Shown here piece by piece: positions 53,683-63,131 of a DNA stretch of 64,000 nucleotides. A program made the position numbers and the translations under genes. Every line of letters begins with the position of its first letter. Positions within the stretch are counted from its first letter, which is position 1. Origin of the DNA: Hahella sp. CCB-MM4 (GTDB lineage Bacteria; Pseudomonadota; Gammaproteobacteria; Pseudomonadales; Oleiphilaceae); NCBI RefSeq assembly GCF_002260525.1, contig NZ_MRYI01000140.1:1-64000 (forward strand), read 5' to 3'. Under the pieces are notes generated by a model. That model searched no databases, had not been told where the DNA came from, and was given only the letters and a program-made list of their open reading frames with translations.

Positions 53683-55128
53683 TCAGCTTTGCAATGAAAG
53701 AAAATTAGAGGGTGCTGGAATCAAAACAGGCAATCTAACCTCGAATTTTGTGAGCATGGACTGCGAGGTTACAGCAACCAGACCACCGTGAAGCTCGGTA
53801 ATTGACTTAACAATTGCCAATCCCAATCCAACACCTTCACCTTTACGATGTCTTGAGGGATCAACACGATAAAAACGATCAAATAGTTTTGACAGATGCT
53901 CAGGCGGAATTTGCCTGCCAGGGTTTTCAATAAGAACCCGGGCATATTCTCCGTCATTTTCCAGCGTCAATTTTACCGTCCCTCCAGCCGGGGTATGTTT
54001 GACGGCATTGCTGATCAAATTGCTGAAGGCGCGGCGCAACATCGACTTTTCTCCCAGCACCTTGACCGGTTCACCCTCGATACACAGGCTTACCCCTTTT
54101 TCTTCGGCCCAGCATTCAAAGTACTCGGCAAGCTCCAGTAACTCTTTGAGTTCAACCTTCGCAAAGGATACGTTAACCAACCGGTTTTCCGTTTTTGCCA
54201 GAAGCAACATGTCGTCAATCATTTTCGACATGTGATCGTATTCTTCGAGACTGGAGTACAACACTTCACGGTATTCATCCAGTTCCCTGGCTCGACTGAG
54301 CGCCACTTCCGTCTGGGTCTTCAGATTGGTCACAGGAGAACGCAGTTCGTGGGCGATATCAGCCGAGTAGTTGGCCAGCCGGCGATACACCTCATGCATT
54401 CGGTTGGCCATATGATCAAAGGAAGCAGCCAGCTCTGACAGTTCCCGGGGAACAGTTTTCGGTGCCAGGCGTACATCCATTTTTTCAAAACTGATCCCGC
54501 GAATCTGCTCGCTCATACGCCTCAACGGCTTTAAGCCGCTGACAACAGCACCCCACACCGCCAACAGCCCGATCAATGTGCCGATAGTCGTATAGCTCCA
54601 CAGAAAGACTCGACACTTGGATATAAAATCCAGGTGTTGATCTATCTCAACTGCCGCCAAAATCCGATATCCTGGACGATTGTTTTCCACACCCGGCGGC
54701 AATATGGAAACTAGACCACGAAAATTTTTTCCGGCCGCTTCCCACAACAACTCCCTACCCGGTGCCAGTGTGCTGAGTCCGGAATCCGTCAAAGTACCGA
54801 GCCTATTCCTAAGTCCATCTGATTGAAGCAGCGGCGTTCCATCGACCGTTTCAATGCGATACAACAGTCCGTTATGTCCGGAAACTGCCAGGTCCAACCG
54901 GTCTCCCAGAGAATTCGTCACATCGTCGCCACGGGGGGTATCCAACACAGAAGCGATCCCTTGCAGAGAAGACCGCAACACCGCGCCGTCCTGCTCGGAA
55001 AAATGCTGGGAAATAGACCGCTCGGTTAACCATCCATAAACGGAAAGCAGCACCAATATGATCAGAGCTACGAGGAAAGTGACTCTTATGGTCAATCCCG
55101 GTGGTCGCCGGATTAACAGGACCTTCAT
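53683..55128 (-). CDS. cusS: CusS-like heavy-metal sensor histidine kinase
   Basis: 481 residues: TM1 (about 13-36), a periplasmic sensor of about 150 residues, TM2 (about 170-195), HAMP, HisKA with [14 protein letters not shown], and a HATPase domain ([26 protein letters not shown]). The [10 protein letters not shown] box is typical of the CusS/IrlS/CopS subfamily, which detects periplasmic Cu/Ag. It overlaps cusR by 4 bp. Its target is presumably the cus operon and the divergent small periplasmic gene. Confidence 0.9.
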   Translation of the reverse strand: MKVLLIRRPPGLTIRVTFLVALIILVLLSVYGWLTERSISQHFSEQDGAVLRSSLQGIASVLDTPRGDDVTNSLGDRLDLAVSGHNGLLYRIETVDGTPLLQSDGLRNRLGTLTDSGLSTLAPGRELLWEAAGKNFRGLVSILPPGVENNRPGYRILAAVEIDQHLDFISKCRVFLWSYTTIGTLIGLLAVWGAVVSGLKPLRRMSEQIRGISFEKMDVRLAPKTVPRELSELAASFDHMANRMHEVYRRLANYSADIAHELRSPVTNLKTQTEVALSRARELDEYREVLYSSLEEYDHMSKMIDDMLLLAKTENRLVNVSFAKVELKELLELAEYFECWAEEKGVSLCIEGEPVKVLGEKSMLRRAFSNLISNAVKHTPAGGTVKLTLENDGEYARVLIENPGRQIPPEHLSKLFDRFYRVDPSRHRKGEGVGLGLAIVKSITELHGGLVAVTSQSMLTKFEVRLPVLIPAPSNFLSLQS

Positions 55129-55805
55129 GACTTGATGGCCTGCAATTTATAGCCCATCCCCCTGATCGTATGAATCAACCTGTTGGCGTATCCGTCGTCC
55201 ACTTTTGATCTAAGTCTTCGGATCGCTACATCAACAACGTTGGCATCGCCGTCAAAGTTCATATCCCATACCTGGGAAGTAATGAAACAACGGGGAATCA
55301 CTTCACCCTGTCGTCTCGCCAATAGCTCGAGCAAGGTGAATTCTCGGGCAGTGAGATTAATCTGGCAGTCACCCCGGCGCACGGTGCGACGATGGATATC
55401 AATGACCAGATCGTCCACTTCGATACTCTCACTTTGTGGCGTTCCCGCTCTGCGTCTCAAGAGGTTCCGCACCCTTGCCAATAATTCTGAAAAAGCAAAA
55501 GGTTTGACCAGGTAATCATCCGCACCAAGGTCCAGCCCCTGAACCCGGTCTTCCACACTGTCCCTGGCCGTTAAAAACAACACCGGTGTGTGATTCCCCC
55601 CGTCGCGCATGAACTTGAGAATATGCCAGCCATCAAGGTCAGGCAGCATGACATCCATAATGATCAGGTCATAAATTTCCGTGGTGGCATAATGACGTCC
55701 ATCCATACCTGTATTCGCCAGATCCACAGTAAAACCCGATTCCGCCAGGCCTTTCTTCAGGTAGTGCCCGGTTTTTTCTTCGTCTTCAATGACGAGCAAT
55801 TTCAT
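55125..55805 (-). CDS. cusR: CusR-like OmpR-family response regulator
   Basis: 226 residues: receiver with E7/D8, phospho-acceptor D51 ([14 protein letters not shown]), Lys in VKPF, and a winged helix ([21 protein letters not shown]). It belongs to the CusR/CopR/PcoR group. Divergently, a small periplasmic protein gene starts at 56120. The 315-bp gap holds a 22-bp duplication and a weak TTAC-N6-GTAA inverted motif at about 55989-56002, but no clear copy of the enterobacterial CusR box. Confidence 0.9.
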   Translation of the reverse strand: MKLLVIEDEEKTGHYLKKGLAESGFTVDLANTGMDGRHYATTEIYDLIIMDVMLPDLDGWHILKFMRDGGNHTPVLFLTARDSVEDRVQGLDLGADDYLVKPFAFSELLARVRNLLRRRAGTPQSESIEVDDLVIDIHRRTVRRGDCQINLTAREFTLLELLARRQGEVIPRCFITSQVWDMNFDGDANVVDVAIRRLRSKVDDGYANRLIHTIRGMGYKLQAIKS

Positions 55806-55878
55806 TTAGACCTCACAATTACGAACAAGATGTCCACACGCTATTAGTTTCCTATCAATACCCTTTCAATTACCCATC

Positions 55879-55920
55879 AATACACTTTCGATGCTCTAAA
55901 AATACACTTTCGACGCTCTA
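55879..55920. repeat. 22-bp tandem duplication upstream of cusR
   Basis: AATACACTTTCGATGCTCTA at 55879-55898 and a copy with two changes at 55901-55920, with related half copies on both sides. It lies within the putative divergent promoter, so copy number could affect promoter spacing. Confidence 0.75.
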
Positions 55921-56119
55921 ACAGTAGCTTTTCAATTCGAGTGCCAACCCTAGCCTCTGAAGGATTTCCTCTCCATGACAGGAAACTTACTGAAAGGTAA
56001 TGAACAGGTCATCGCCGAGACAGCGTGCTGAATCAAAACTGTAAAGCGTCCGAGTGGTTATTCATTTATCCGGATATTCGCTATCCGGGAATTCATTATC
56101 AGAAGAGGTAATACTCATC

Positions 56120-56434
56120 ATGAAGAAGCACCTAGTTTTTGGCACCTTACTCATTACACTGACCGGCGCCGCAATGGCTCAGGAAGGCGGCTACCTTTGG
56201 GAGATCAAACAGCAGCAGAAGACCGCTAAATCTCAGAACAGTGTATCGGTTATCCATCAGAGCAATGCCCAGGATATGGGCCATACAGCGGTTCAACACA
56301 AACGCTATGTCTTTGATGATGAGCCCAATACATCAGTTCAGCAGAACTCCATGAACGCCATCCCGGCACAGAGTGCAAGTGAGCACGATGATCACTTCGC
56401 TTCAGATCATAAAAGGAAAGAAGTCGGTTCCTGA
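56120..56434 (+). CDS. Small periplasmic protein divergent from cusR
   Basis: 104 residues from ATG 56120 (GAGG eleven bases upstream; frame is open upstream to 56054 but without a site). Signal peptide MKKHLVFGTLLITLTGAAMA, then a polar, Gln/His-rich mature region (LWEIKQQQKTAKSQNSV; SEHDDHFASDHKR). No family recognised. By position next to cusR and by its His content it is probably a copper-induced periplasmic protein. Confidence 0.65.
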   Translation: MKKHLVFGTLLITLTGAAMAQEGGYLWEIKQQQKTAKSQNSVSVIHQSNAQDMGHTAVQHKRYVFDDEPNTSVQQNSMNAIPAQSASEHDDHFASDHKRKEVGS

Positions 56435-56839
56435 TTCTCTTTTTCGAAATTCCTGTCCATTGAACTCTTGCATCGAACATTCAATGTTGGGTTAACGGGG
56501 TTTTCAATGGATAGCAAAAAGGACTTTGTGGCACAAATCTCCATCTGATCAAAGGCGCTTCCGCTGATTTATTAGACCGGGAGCCTATTAATCAGACCAG
56601 GAGATTACTGTGCCGCAAATTCTTCACCCGTGTTTGTTACATGCATTTTAGATTGTCATCATTCCAGTTTTTTGATCCTATTCCAGACAGCTGTATTGCT
56701 CTATCGACCCATCACTGATTCATCCCTACCCTTTCACTACTTCGTTATCGCTCAAATACAAAAGATTCCATCACATTTCACTCTTTTCTGATAAGCTCAT
56801 AGATGACACATCCTCGTTTATTCAACGGAGGTGCCCCCT
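56435..56839. other. 405-bp gap with no supported gene
   Basis: No coding frame with a ribosome site was found. A degenerate 19-bp duplication (TTAGACCGGGAG / TCAGACCAGGAG) occurs at about 56570-56606. The end holds the promoter and CGGAGG site of the phosphoribosyltransferase gene. Confidence 0.4.
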
Positions 56840-57508
56840 ATGAGGTCCTTTACCGACAGGAAGGAAGCGGGAGAACTCCTGGCTCAAGCGATCAATGAGC
56901 ATCTATCTCAAATGCACCAGCTCGCCCCCGAGAATCCAAACATACTCGTACTCGCCCTGCCCAGAGGTGGTGTTCCGGTAGCGGCACCAGTTGCTCAAAA
57001 ACTCGGTGCGGAACTTGACCTGATGATTGTCCGCAAACTGGGCTTGCCTTGGCATCCGGAGCTGGCCATGGGCGCGATTACAACCGGGGACATTCGCATA
57101 CTCAACGACGATGTCATTAGTATGAACGGTGTGACCGACAATGAAATAGAACAGGTTGAGCAGCGGGAAAAGCTCGAATTGGCGAGGCGAGAGAGTGCCT
57201 ACCGTCAGGACCGGCCGTTACCTTCCATCCAGGACCGGACAATCATTCTGGTGGATGACGGTATCGCAACCGGCGCCACGATGCTTGCCGCAATAGAGGG
57301 AGTCCGTCGGCAGCACCCTAAAGAGATTCTGGTCGGGACTCCGGTAGCACCCGCCGTTGTGGTGGAGGATCTGAAACGAAAAGTGGATGCGGTGATTTGC
57401 CTCTCCACTCCCATCGATTTCTATGCCATCGGTCGTTGGTATAACGACTTCAGCCAAACCACAGACGAAGAGGTTCATCAGCTTCTGGGCGAGGCCTGGC
57501 ACACCTGA
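56840..57508 (+). CDS. Phosphoribosyltransferase-domain protein
   Basis: 222 residues from ATG 56840 (CGGAGG nine bases upstream; GTG 56831 is in frame). Type I PRTase fold: LALPRGGVPVAAPVAQKLG, VRKLGLPWHPELAMGAI and the PRPP loop ILVDDGIATGATM at about residue 140. This subfamily (often adjacent to dienelactone hydrolase or chaperone-like genes) has unknown substrate; it is not one of the standard purine or pyrimidine enzymes. Apparently monocistronic, or joined with the host-attachment-type gene 166 bp downstream. Confidence 0.8.
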   Translation: MRSFTDRKEAGELLAQAINEHLSQMHQLAPENPNILVLALPRGGVPVAAPVAQKLGAELDLMIVRKLGLPWHPELAMGAITTGDIRILNDDVISMNGVTDNEIEQVEQREKLELARRESAYRQDRPLPSIQDRTIILVDDGIATGATMLAAIEGVRRQHPKEILVGTPVAPAVVVEDLKRKVDAVICLSTPIDFYAIGRWYNDFSQTTDEEVHQLLGEAWHT

Positions 57509-57673
57509 CCGAATCCTGGAAATCGGGAATAAACCGGCCCTGCCGTAATAAAAAACCAAATACATTGGCCCAAACCCCAATATGGGGCTTAAACTAAAGA
57601 CATGTCCCTCTACTCGGGACTGTGATGAGCCCATCACAACTTAGCCTCAACCCGACAATTTGAGGAGACCTAT

Positions 57674-58102
57674 ATGACAGCTTGGATTCTGGTAGCTAAC
57701 GGGGGTGTCGCCCGGATTTTTTCATCCAACTCAACAAGAGAGTTCAACGAACTCGAAGCTTTCACCAATCCTTTCAATCGACTTCACGAAGGCGATCTCG
57801 TCACCGACCGCAACGGCATGGGGAAGAACAGCTCAAGTAACCACACGGAATCTTATGAGCAGCCCAGCGCCAAAAAACACGAGCAGGAAAAGTTTGCCGG
57901 TCAATTAAGTGAACGCCTGGATAAAGCCTTCAATCAACATGAGTTTCAATCGCTCCACCTTATCTGCAGTCCCGCCTTTCTGGGGTTGCTCAGGCAGAAG
58001 CTAAGTTCCAACGTGGGTAACGCCGTTAAGACCGAAGTACAGAAGAACCTGGTAACCCATCCGGTGGATGAAATCAGGGCCCAGTTGCCGAAACTTCTGT
58101 AG
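57674..58102 (+). CDS. Host-attachment-type protein (baeRF family)
   Basis: 142 residues; GAGGAGA precedes ATG 57674. It opens with TAWILVANGGVARIFSSN and ends with KTEVQKNLVTHPVDEIRAQL, matching proteins annotated as required for attachment to host cells, an archaeo-eukaryotic release-factor-like (baeRF) fold with an RNase/ribosome link in some relatives. No signal peptide, so despite its name probably cytoplasmic. Function in this organism unknown. Confidence 0.8.
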   Translation: MTAWILVANGGVARIFSSNSTREFNELEAFTNPFNRLHEGDLVTDRNGMGKNSSSNHTESYEQPSAKKHEQEKFAGQLSERLDKAFNQHEFQSLHLICSPAFLGLLRQKLSSNVGNAVKTEVQKNLVTHPVDEIRAQLPKLL

Positions 58103-58142
58103 CACTTCCTTCCTGACTCCGCCATAAATGTCGTTGGTGGTG

Positions 58143-59168
58143 TCAGGCATAGGCGCCGGTACGCAGCTTGCGGTATTCCCGCGGACTGACGCCCATCACT
58201 TTCTTAAAAGCACGGGAAAAGTAATAGGCATCCTGGTAGCCGGTATCAATCGCGACCTGACCGATACTCTGATGTGTCACATCCAGCAGATGGCATGCCC
58301 TTTCGATTTTCAATCGTATGAAATGGTCAATTGGCGTGGTCCCCGTCACCTCTTTGTACTTCTTGATAAAGTGAAACTTCGACAGGTTTACCGCATCCGC
58401 CAGTGACTGCAGATCCAGGTGTCCGTGGACACTTTCAAGCATCAGGCTGTGTACTCGCTCCAGATCAAATCTTCCACCGGTATCCTGATGCCTTGCCAGG
58501 GGTTTTAATTGCGCAATATTTGTCAGGATTACTCGCAATAAACTTCCGGCATTAATGAAAGCATTCAGATTAAAGGTTAGCTGGCGAACCTCCAGAAGCG
58601 TCTCGAAGTCCCCGACGATTCTCGCGATATGCCCAAGGTGAAACAGAATAATGGGTTCATGACTCTGCTCCGCCGCCACGTGTCGGACGATATCGTCAGC
58701 CTCCAGCCCATCGAAATGCGCCCAGTAAATTGTCCACGGGGTTCGGCGATTGGCACGGTACCAGTGCGCGACTCCCCGGGGCAGGATGACAAGATCCCCC
58801 GCCTTTACCGTTAATTCATTCTTCGTACTAATGCTGTTCTTCATACCTGGGCTGTTCTTCATACCAGGACCGTTCTTAGCACCAAGGCCATTCTTCGAAT
58901 TAGGGCCTTTTACAGAGGCTTTATTTCCCGGTTTAACCTCTGTGTCCAGAAGTCCGATAACAGCACTGCCTTCCAGGCAGTAAATCAGCAGATGGTCATC
59001 ATGCACCGGCCTTTCCATATGGTGGCCTGCCGCTCTTTGATAATAACCCACACCCTGCGGATAGAGGTTTTTACCGAGAACATGCTCTGTCATCTGCCGT
59101 ATAACCGGGCGCGGCACCACAAACCTGATGCTTCCGGGCGGCAGCGGCCAACTGGAAGGCGTGCTCAT
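58143..59168 (-). CDS. AraC-family regulator of the valine operon (MmsR-like), with a repeat insert
   Basis: 341 residues: an N-terminal cupin-like ligand domain and a C-terminal double HTH (LADAVNLSKFHFIKKYKEVT; GYQDAYYFSRAFKKVMGVSP). It is divergent from mmsA, as MmsR is in Pseudomonas, so it probably activates that operon in response to a valine-derived metabolite. Inside the cupin domain, after the TEVK strand, about 42 residues of KNGPGM-like six-residue repeats are inserted (five 18-bp DNA units at 58816-58905), splitting what would read TEVKAGDLVILP. The insert probably forms a surface loop. Confidence 0.85.
   Translation of the reverse strand: MSTPSSWPLPPGSIRFVVPRPVIRQMTEHVLGKNLYPQGVGYYQRAAGHHMERPVHDDHLLIYCLEGSAVIGLLDTEVKPGNKASVKGPNSKNGLGAKNGPGMKNSPGMKNSISTKNELTVKAGDLVILPRGVAHWYRANRRTPWTIYWAHFDGLEADDIVRHVAAEQSHEPIILFHLGHIARIVGDFETLLEVRQLTFNLNAFINAGSLLRVILTNIAQLKPLARHQDTGGRFDLERVHSLMLESVHGHLDLQSLADAVNLSKFHFIKKYKEVTGTTPIDHFIRLKIERACHLLDVTHQSIGQVAIDTGYQDAYYFSRAFKKVMGVSPREYRKLRTGAYA
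58816..58905. repeat. 18-bp array inside the AraC regulator gene
   Basis: Five units of 18 bp (58816-58833, 58834-58851, 58852-58869, 58870-58887, 58888-58905), each containing a TTCTT core. They encode the six-residue KN(G/S)xGx repeats, and the two central units are almost identical. Confidence 0.85.
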
Positions 59169-59307
59169 GTAAAAAACACCATTTGATCACTTTATAATCA
59201 TGTAATCGCAATATAGTCCATTATTACCACAAGATTATCAATCCTCGGCTCGCTTCTTCCGTGATAAAAATGTGCATCATCAAAACAAGAAACAGAGGAT
59301 GAATAGT

Positions 59308-60801
59308 ATGTCCAGGATTGTTCCGCTCTTTATTGACGGCGAGTTTGTGGAAAGTCAGTCCCAGAATCTCATACCGGTTACCAACCCGGCCACCCAAGAA
59401 GTGATTGCCCAGGTGCCTTGTGCCACTGAATCAGAAGTTGAGCAGGCAATCCAATCAGCGAAAAAAGCCTTTGAGACCTGGAAGGAAACCTCTGTTGGCG
59501 ATCGCGCCCGTCTGATGCTCCGCTATCAGGCTCTGCTCAAGGAACACCATGACGAGCTGGCAGAACTGCTGTCACAGGAAACCGGCAAGACATTTGAAGA
59601 TGCCAAAGGCGATGTCTGGCGCGGTATCGAGGTGGTGGAGCATGCCTGCAATATTGCCTCACTGACCATGGGTGAAACCGTAGAAAACGTCGCCCGAAAA
59701 ATTGACTGCTACAGCTACACTCAGCCTTTAGGTGTGTGTGTCGGTATTACCCCTTTTAACTTCCCTGCCATGATCCCTCTATGGATGTTCCCCATGGCCA
59801 TTGCCTGCGGTAATACGTTTGTTTTGAAACCTTCTGAACAGGATCCAATGACCCCAGTACGTCTGGCCGAGCTGTTCAAGGAAGCCGGTGCGCCGGACGG
59901 TGTTCTTCAGGTGGTTCACGGTACCAAGGAAGTGGTTGATCAGTTGCTGACGCATCCTGACACGCCAGCGATTTCCTTTGTTGGCTCCGTTGCTGTCGGC
60001 GAGCACGTTTACCGTACAGGCACCGAGCACCTGAAACGAGTTCAAGCCTTTGCCGGCGCCAAGAACCACATGGTGGTTATGCCGGATGCTTCCAAAACTC
60101 AGGTAATCAACAATATTGCCGGTGCCTCAGTGGGCGCGGCCGGACAACGTTGCATGGCCATTTCCGTGGCCGTCTTCGTGGGTGAATCCCGCAAATGGAT
60201 TCCGGAAGTACGCGATGCTCTGGCGAAAGTTCGCCCGGGTGCCTGGAATGATCCGGAAGCCGGTTACGGTCCGTTGATTAACCCCCAATCCAGGCAGCGT
60301 GTCCTGAGGTTCATCCAGGAAGGTAAAGAGCAAGGTGCTGAATGTATCCTGGACGGCTCTGACTATGTAGTGGATGGATACCCCGACGGCAACTGGGTTG
60401 GCCCCACTATGTTCCGCAATGTCACCACGGACATGTCAATTTACAAAGAAGAGATTTTCGGTCCGGTGCTGATCGCTCTGGAAGTCGACACTCTGGACGA
60501 GGCCATCCAACTGGTGAACGAGAATCCCTACGGCAACGGAACGTCCCTCTTCACGTCTTCCGGAGCAGCCGCCCGCAAATATCAGCATGAGATCAAGGTC
60601 GGCCAGGTCGGGATCAATATTCCGGTTCCGGTGCCATTGCCCATGTTTTCCTTCACCGGATGGCGCAAGTCGTTCTATGGTGACCAGCATGCCTACGGGA
60701 AACAGGCAGTGAAGTTCTATACTGAAACCAAGACCATTACTGCGCGTTGGTTTGAAGAAGATATCGATACAGGGGTTAACACAACCATTCAGTTGAAATA
60801 A
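59308..60801 (+). CDS. mmsA: CoA-acylating methylmalonate-semialdehyde dehydrogenase
   Basis: 497 residues from ATG 59308 (AGAGG seven bases upstream; ATG 59299 is also in frame). Aldehyde dehydrogenase fold with [20 protein letters not shown] near residue 130-150, NAD-binding PSEQDPMTP, and catalytic Cys in [11 protein letters not shown] (about residue 284). It oxidises methylmalonate semialdehyde to propionyl-CoA, releasing CO2, at the end of valine breakdown. It heads the operon, divergent from the AraC regulator. Confidence 0.93.
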   Translation: MSRIVPLFIDGEFVESQSQNLIPVTNPATQEVIAQVPCATESEVEQAIQSAKKAFETWKETSVGDRARLMLRYQALLKEHHDELAELLSQETGKTFEDAKGDVWRGIEVVEHACNIASLTMGETVENVARKIDCYSYTQPLGVCVGITPFNFPAMIPLWMFPMAIACGNTFVLKPSEQDPMTPVRLAELFKEAGAPDGVLQVVHGTKEVVDQLLTHPDTPAISFVGSVAVGEHVYRTGTEHLKRVQAFAGAKNHMVVMPDASKTQVINNIAGASVGAAGQRCMAISVAVFVGESRKWIPEVRDALAKVRPGAWNDPEAGYGPLINPQSRQRVLRFIQEGKEQGAECILDGSDYVVDGYPDGNWVGPTMFRNVTTDMSIYKEEIFGPVLIALEVDTLDEAIQLVNENPYGNGTSLFTSSGAAARKYQHEIKVGQVGINIPVPVPLPMFSFTGWRKSFYGDQHAYGKQAVKFYTETKTITARWFEEDIDTGVNTTIQLK

Positions 60802-60908
60802 TGTATACGCCCCTGAGAGTTGACTGATATTGCAATCCAATTCAGCCACTTTGATAACAACAAATCAGGAAGCCAGGCCACCCCTGGCCTCCTGTACAGG
60901 AGTGATGA

Positions 60909-62066
60909 ATGAACTTCGAACTTACTGAAGACCAGGTCGCTTACGCTGACATGGCCAAGGCTTTTGCCAAAAATGAACTGGCACCCTTTGCCGCTGAATG
61001 GGACCAGAACCATATTTTCCCCATAGATACGATCCGCAAAGCCGGCGAGCTCGGCTTCTGCGGTCTGTACACCCCGGAGGAATCCGGAGGACTCGGCCTG
61101 AGCCGCCTGGATTCCAGTATTGTTTTCGAACAACTGGCCATGGGCTGCACTTCTACAACGGCCTATCTCACCATCCATAATATGGCCACCTGGATGATCG
61201 CCTCTTTCGGTAACGAAGAGACCAAAGCTGAGTGGTGCCCGGCCATGACCGAAGGCCGTATATTAGGTTCCTACTGTCTGACTGAGCCAAACGCAGGCTC
61301 GGATGCAGCCTCACTGAAGACATCCGCCAAACGAGCCAACGACCACTACATCCTCAACGGCAGCAAGGTGTTCATTTCCGGTGCCGGAAGCACTGACGTG
61401 CTGGTCGTGATGGCCCGTACCGGAGAAGCCGGTGCCAAGGGGGTATCCGCGTTTGTGGTGGATGCCAAATCCGAGGGCATCAGCTACGGCCGCCCGGAAG
61501 ACAAAATGGGCTGGAACAGCCAACCGACCCGTATGGTGACCTTTGATAATGTCATCGTGCCCGCTTCGGCACTTCTGGGACAGGAAGGCGACGGCTTCAA
61601 GATTGCCATGAAAGGTCTGGACGGTGGACGCATCAATATCGCCACCTGTTCGCTCGGCACTGCCCAGGCAGCAATTAATCAGGCCAAGGCCTACATGCAC
61701 GAACGCCAGCAGTTCGGAAAGCATCTGGCAGACTTCCAGGCCCTGCAATTCAAACTGGCGGACATGGTGACCGAATTGGTAGCCGCACGCCAATTGGTAC
61801 GCCTGGCCGCATTCAAACTGGATTCAGACCACCCGGACAAGACCGCCTACTGCGCCATGGCGAAGCGTTATGCCTCCGACATCGGATTCAAAGTTGCCGA
61901 TGAAGCTCTTCAGATTTTCGGCGGTAACGGCTACATCAAGGAATATCCCCTCGAGCGTTACGTCAGAGACAGCCGGGTACACCGGATACTGGAAGGGACC
62001 AACGAAATCATGCGCGTCATTATCGCCAGAAGGGTCCTGATGGAAGACGCAGCCGACTTGCTTTAG
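60909..62066 (+). CDS. Isobutyryl-CoA dehydrogenase (acyl-CoA dehydrogenase family)
   Basis: 385 residues with complete fold: YCLTEPNAGSDAASLKT (FAD/substrate), KVFISGAGSTDVLVVMART, ARQLVRLAAFKLD, and the active-site Glu in HRILEGTNEIMRVIIAR. Position between mmsA and the hydratase, and the family pattern, point to isobutyryl-CoA dehydrogenase, which makes methacrylyl-CoA. Short/branched-chain activity cannot be told from sequence alone. Confidence 0.9.
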   Translation: MNFELTEDQVAYADMAKAFAKNELAPFAAEWDQNHIFPIDTIRKAGELGFCGLYTPEESGGLGLSRLDSSIVFEQLAMGCTSTTAYLTIHNMATWMIASFGNEETKAEWCPAMTEGRILGSYCLTEPNAGSDAASLKTSAKRANDHYILNGSKVFISGAGSTDVLVVMARTGEAGAKGVSAFVVDAKSEGISYGRPEDKMGWNSQPTRMVTFDNVIVPASALLGQEGDGFKIAMKGLDGGRINIATCSLGTAQAAINQAKAYMHERQQFGKHLADFQALQFKLADMVTELVAARQLVRLAAFKLDSDHPDKTAYCAMAKRYASDIGFKVADEALQIFGGNGYIKEYPLERYVRDSRVHRILEGTNEIMRVIIARRVLMEDAADLL

Positions 62067-62142
62067 ATCAGTCTTGTGTCTTTAAACAAGTCGCAAAGCG
62101 CGCCTTATACGAGCTGGCCGACGCCTATGTTTTCAGGAACGG

Positions 62143-62196
62143 ACATATCTACAAGAACAGATATACCGACAAGAACAGTTATATCTACAAGAACAG
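62143..62196. repeat. Intergenic 18-bp triple repeat
   Basis: Three units (62143-62160, 62161-62178, 62179-62196), each ending in ACAAGAACAG; first and third are nearly identical. It lies in the gap between the dehydrogenase and hydratase genes, inside the operon transcript, ending 20 bp before the hydratase start. Confidence 0.85.
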
Positions 62197-62215
62197 ATAA
62201 AATTTGGAGAGCTAC

Positions 62216-62992
62216 ATGTCAGATAGCCTGATTCTCGAAAAGCAGGGACATACCGCTGTCATTACACTGAATAACCCACCAGCCAACACCTGGACGGCTG
62301 AAAGCCTTCAGTCGCTTACCCAAATGGTGAAAGAGTTGGAAAACGACCGGAACATTTATGCCCTGGTCATTCGTAGCAAAAGCGAGAAATTCTTTTCTGC
62401 CGGTGCGGATCTGAAACTCTTCGCAGACGGCGACCGTAGCGTCGCCCGGGATATGGCTCGTTATTTTGGTGAAGCCTTCGAAACTCTGGCGAGCTTCCGC
62501 GGAGTGTCAATTGCAGCCATTAATGGTTTCGCCATGGGCGGAGGCCTTGAGGTTGCCCTGGCCTGCGATATTCGTGTGGCCGAAGAACAGGCACAGCTAG
62601 CCCTGCCCGAAGCCAAAGTCGGCTTGCTGCCATGTGCCGGTGGCACCCAAAACCTCACCATGTTGGTCGGGGAAGGCTGGGCCAAGCGCATGATTCTCTG
62701 TGGCGAGCGGGTCAAGGCTCCGTTAGCCAAGGAAATCGGCCTGGTGGAAGAGTTGGTACCGCAGGGCCAGGCGTTCGAGAAAGCCATGGAGCTTGCCAAG
62801 ATGGTTGAACAACAAAGCCCTACTGCCGTCAGTGCCTGCAAAACACTGATCCAAAGCCACCGACGTCAGTTTCCTTCACAGGGCTATATGTTGGAGCGGG
62901 AATTGTTTGTCGATCTCTTCCACACCGAAGACCAGAAAGAAGGTGTCAACGCGTTTCTGGAAAAACGCAACCCGGACTGGAAGAACCGCTGA
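62216..62992 (+). CDS. Enoyl-CoA hydratase of the valine operon
   Basis: 258 residues from ATG 62216 (GGAGAG six bases upstream). Crotonase fold: oxyanion-hole FSAGADLKLF and GFAMGGGLEVALACD, catalytic Glu in GGGLEVALACD and PEAKVGLLPCAGG. In this operon it hydrates methacrylyl-CoA to 3-hydroxyisobutyryl-CoA. Other short enoyl-CoAs may be used. Confidence 0.88.
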   Translation: MSDSLILEKQGHTAVITLNNPPANTWTAESLQSLTQMVKELENDRNIYALVIRSKSEKFFSAGADLKLFADGDRSVARDMARYFGEAFETLASFRGVSIAAINGFAMGGGLEVALACDIRVAEEQAQLALPEAKVGLLPCAGGTQNLTMLVGEGWAKRMILCGERVKAPLAKEIGLVEELVPQGQAFEKAMELAKMVEQQSPTAVSACKTLIQSHRRQFPSQGYMLERELFVDLFHTEDQKEGVNAFLEKRNPDWKNR

Positions 62993-63028
62993 CTCATTGG
63001 CTGGCGAAATCAACGAGCGCTATCTCTT

Positions 63029-63119
63029 ATTTAGAGAGCCGATCTATTTGAAAGGCAGCCAATTTTGAGAGTCAGCCATCTAATTTGAGAACCAAGCTAT
63101 CTAAAGAGCCAAACCATCT
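63029..63119. repeat. Degenerate tandem repeat between the hydratase and hydrolase genes
   Basis: About five diverged units of 17-21 bp built around TTTGAGAGxCAGCCATCT; for example 63062-63080, 63081-63101 and 63102-63118. It fills most of the gap before the hydrolase ribosome site. Confidence 0.6.
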
Positions 63120-63131
63120 TCGGAGCATTGA

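Noticed and set aside
55989-56002. TTACTGAAAGGTAA as a CusR box
   Set aside because: Only a four-base inverted match and unlike the known CusR/CopR consensus; too weak to call.
57621-57638. CRP-like palindrome TGTGATG-agcc-CATCACA
   Set aside because: The spacing between TGTGA and TCACA is eight bases instead of the six needed for a CRP/Vfr site; may be a short hairpin only.
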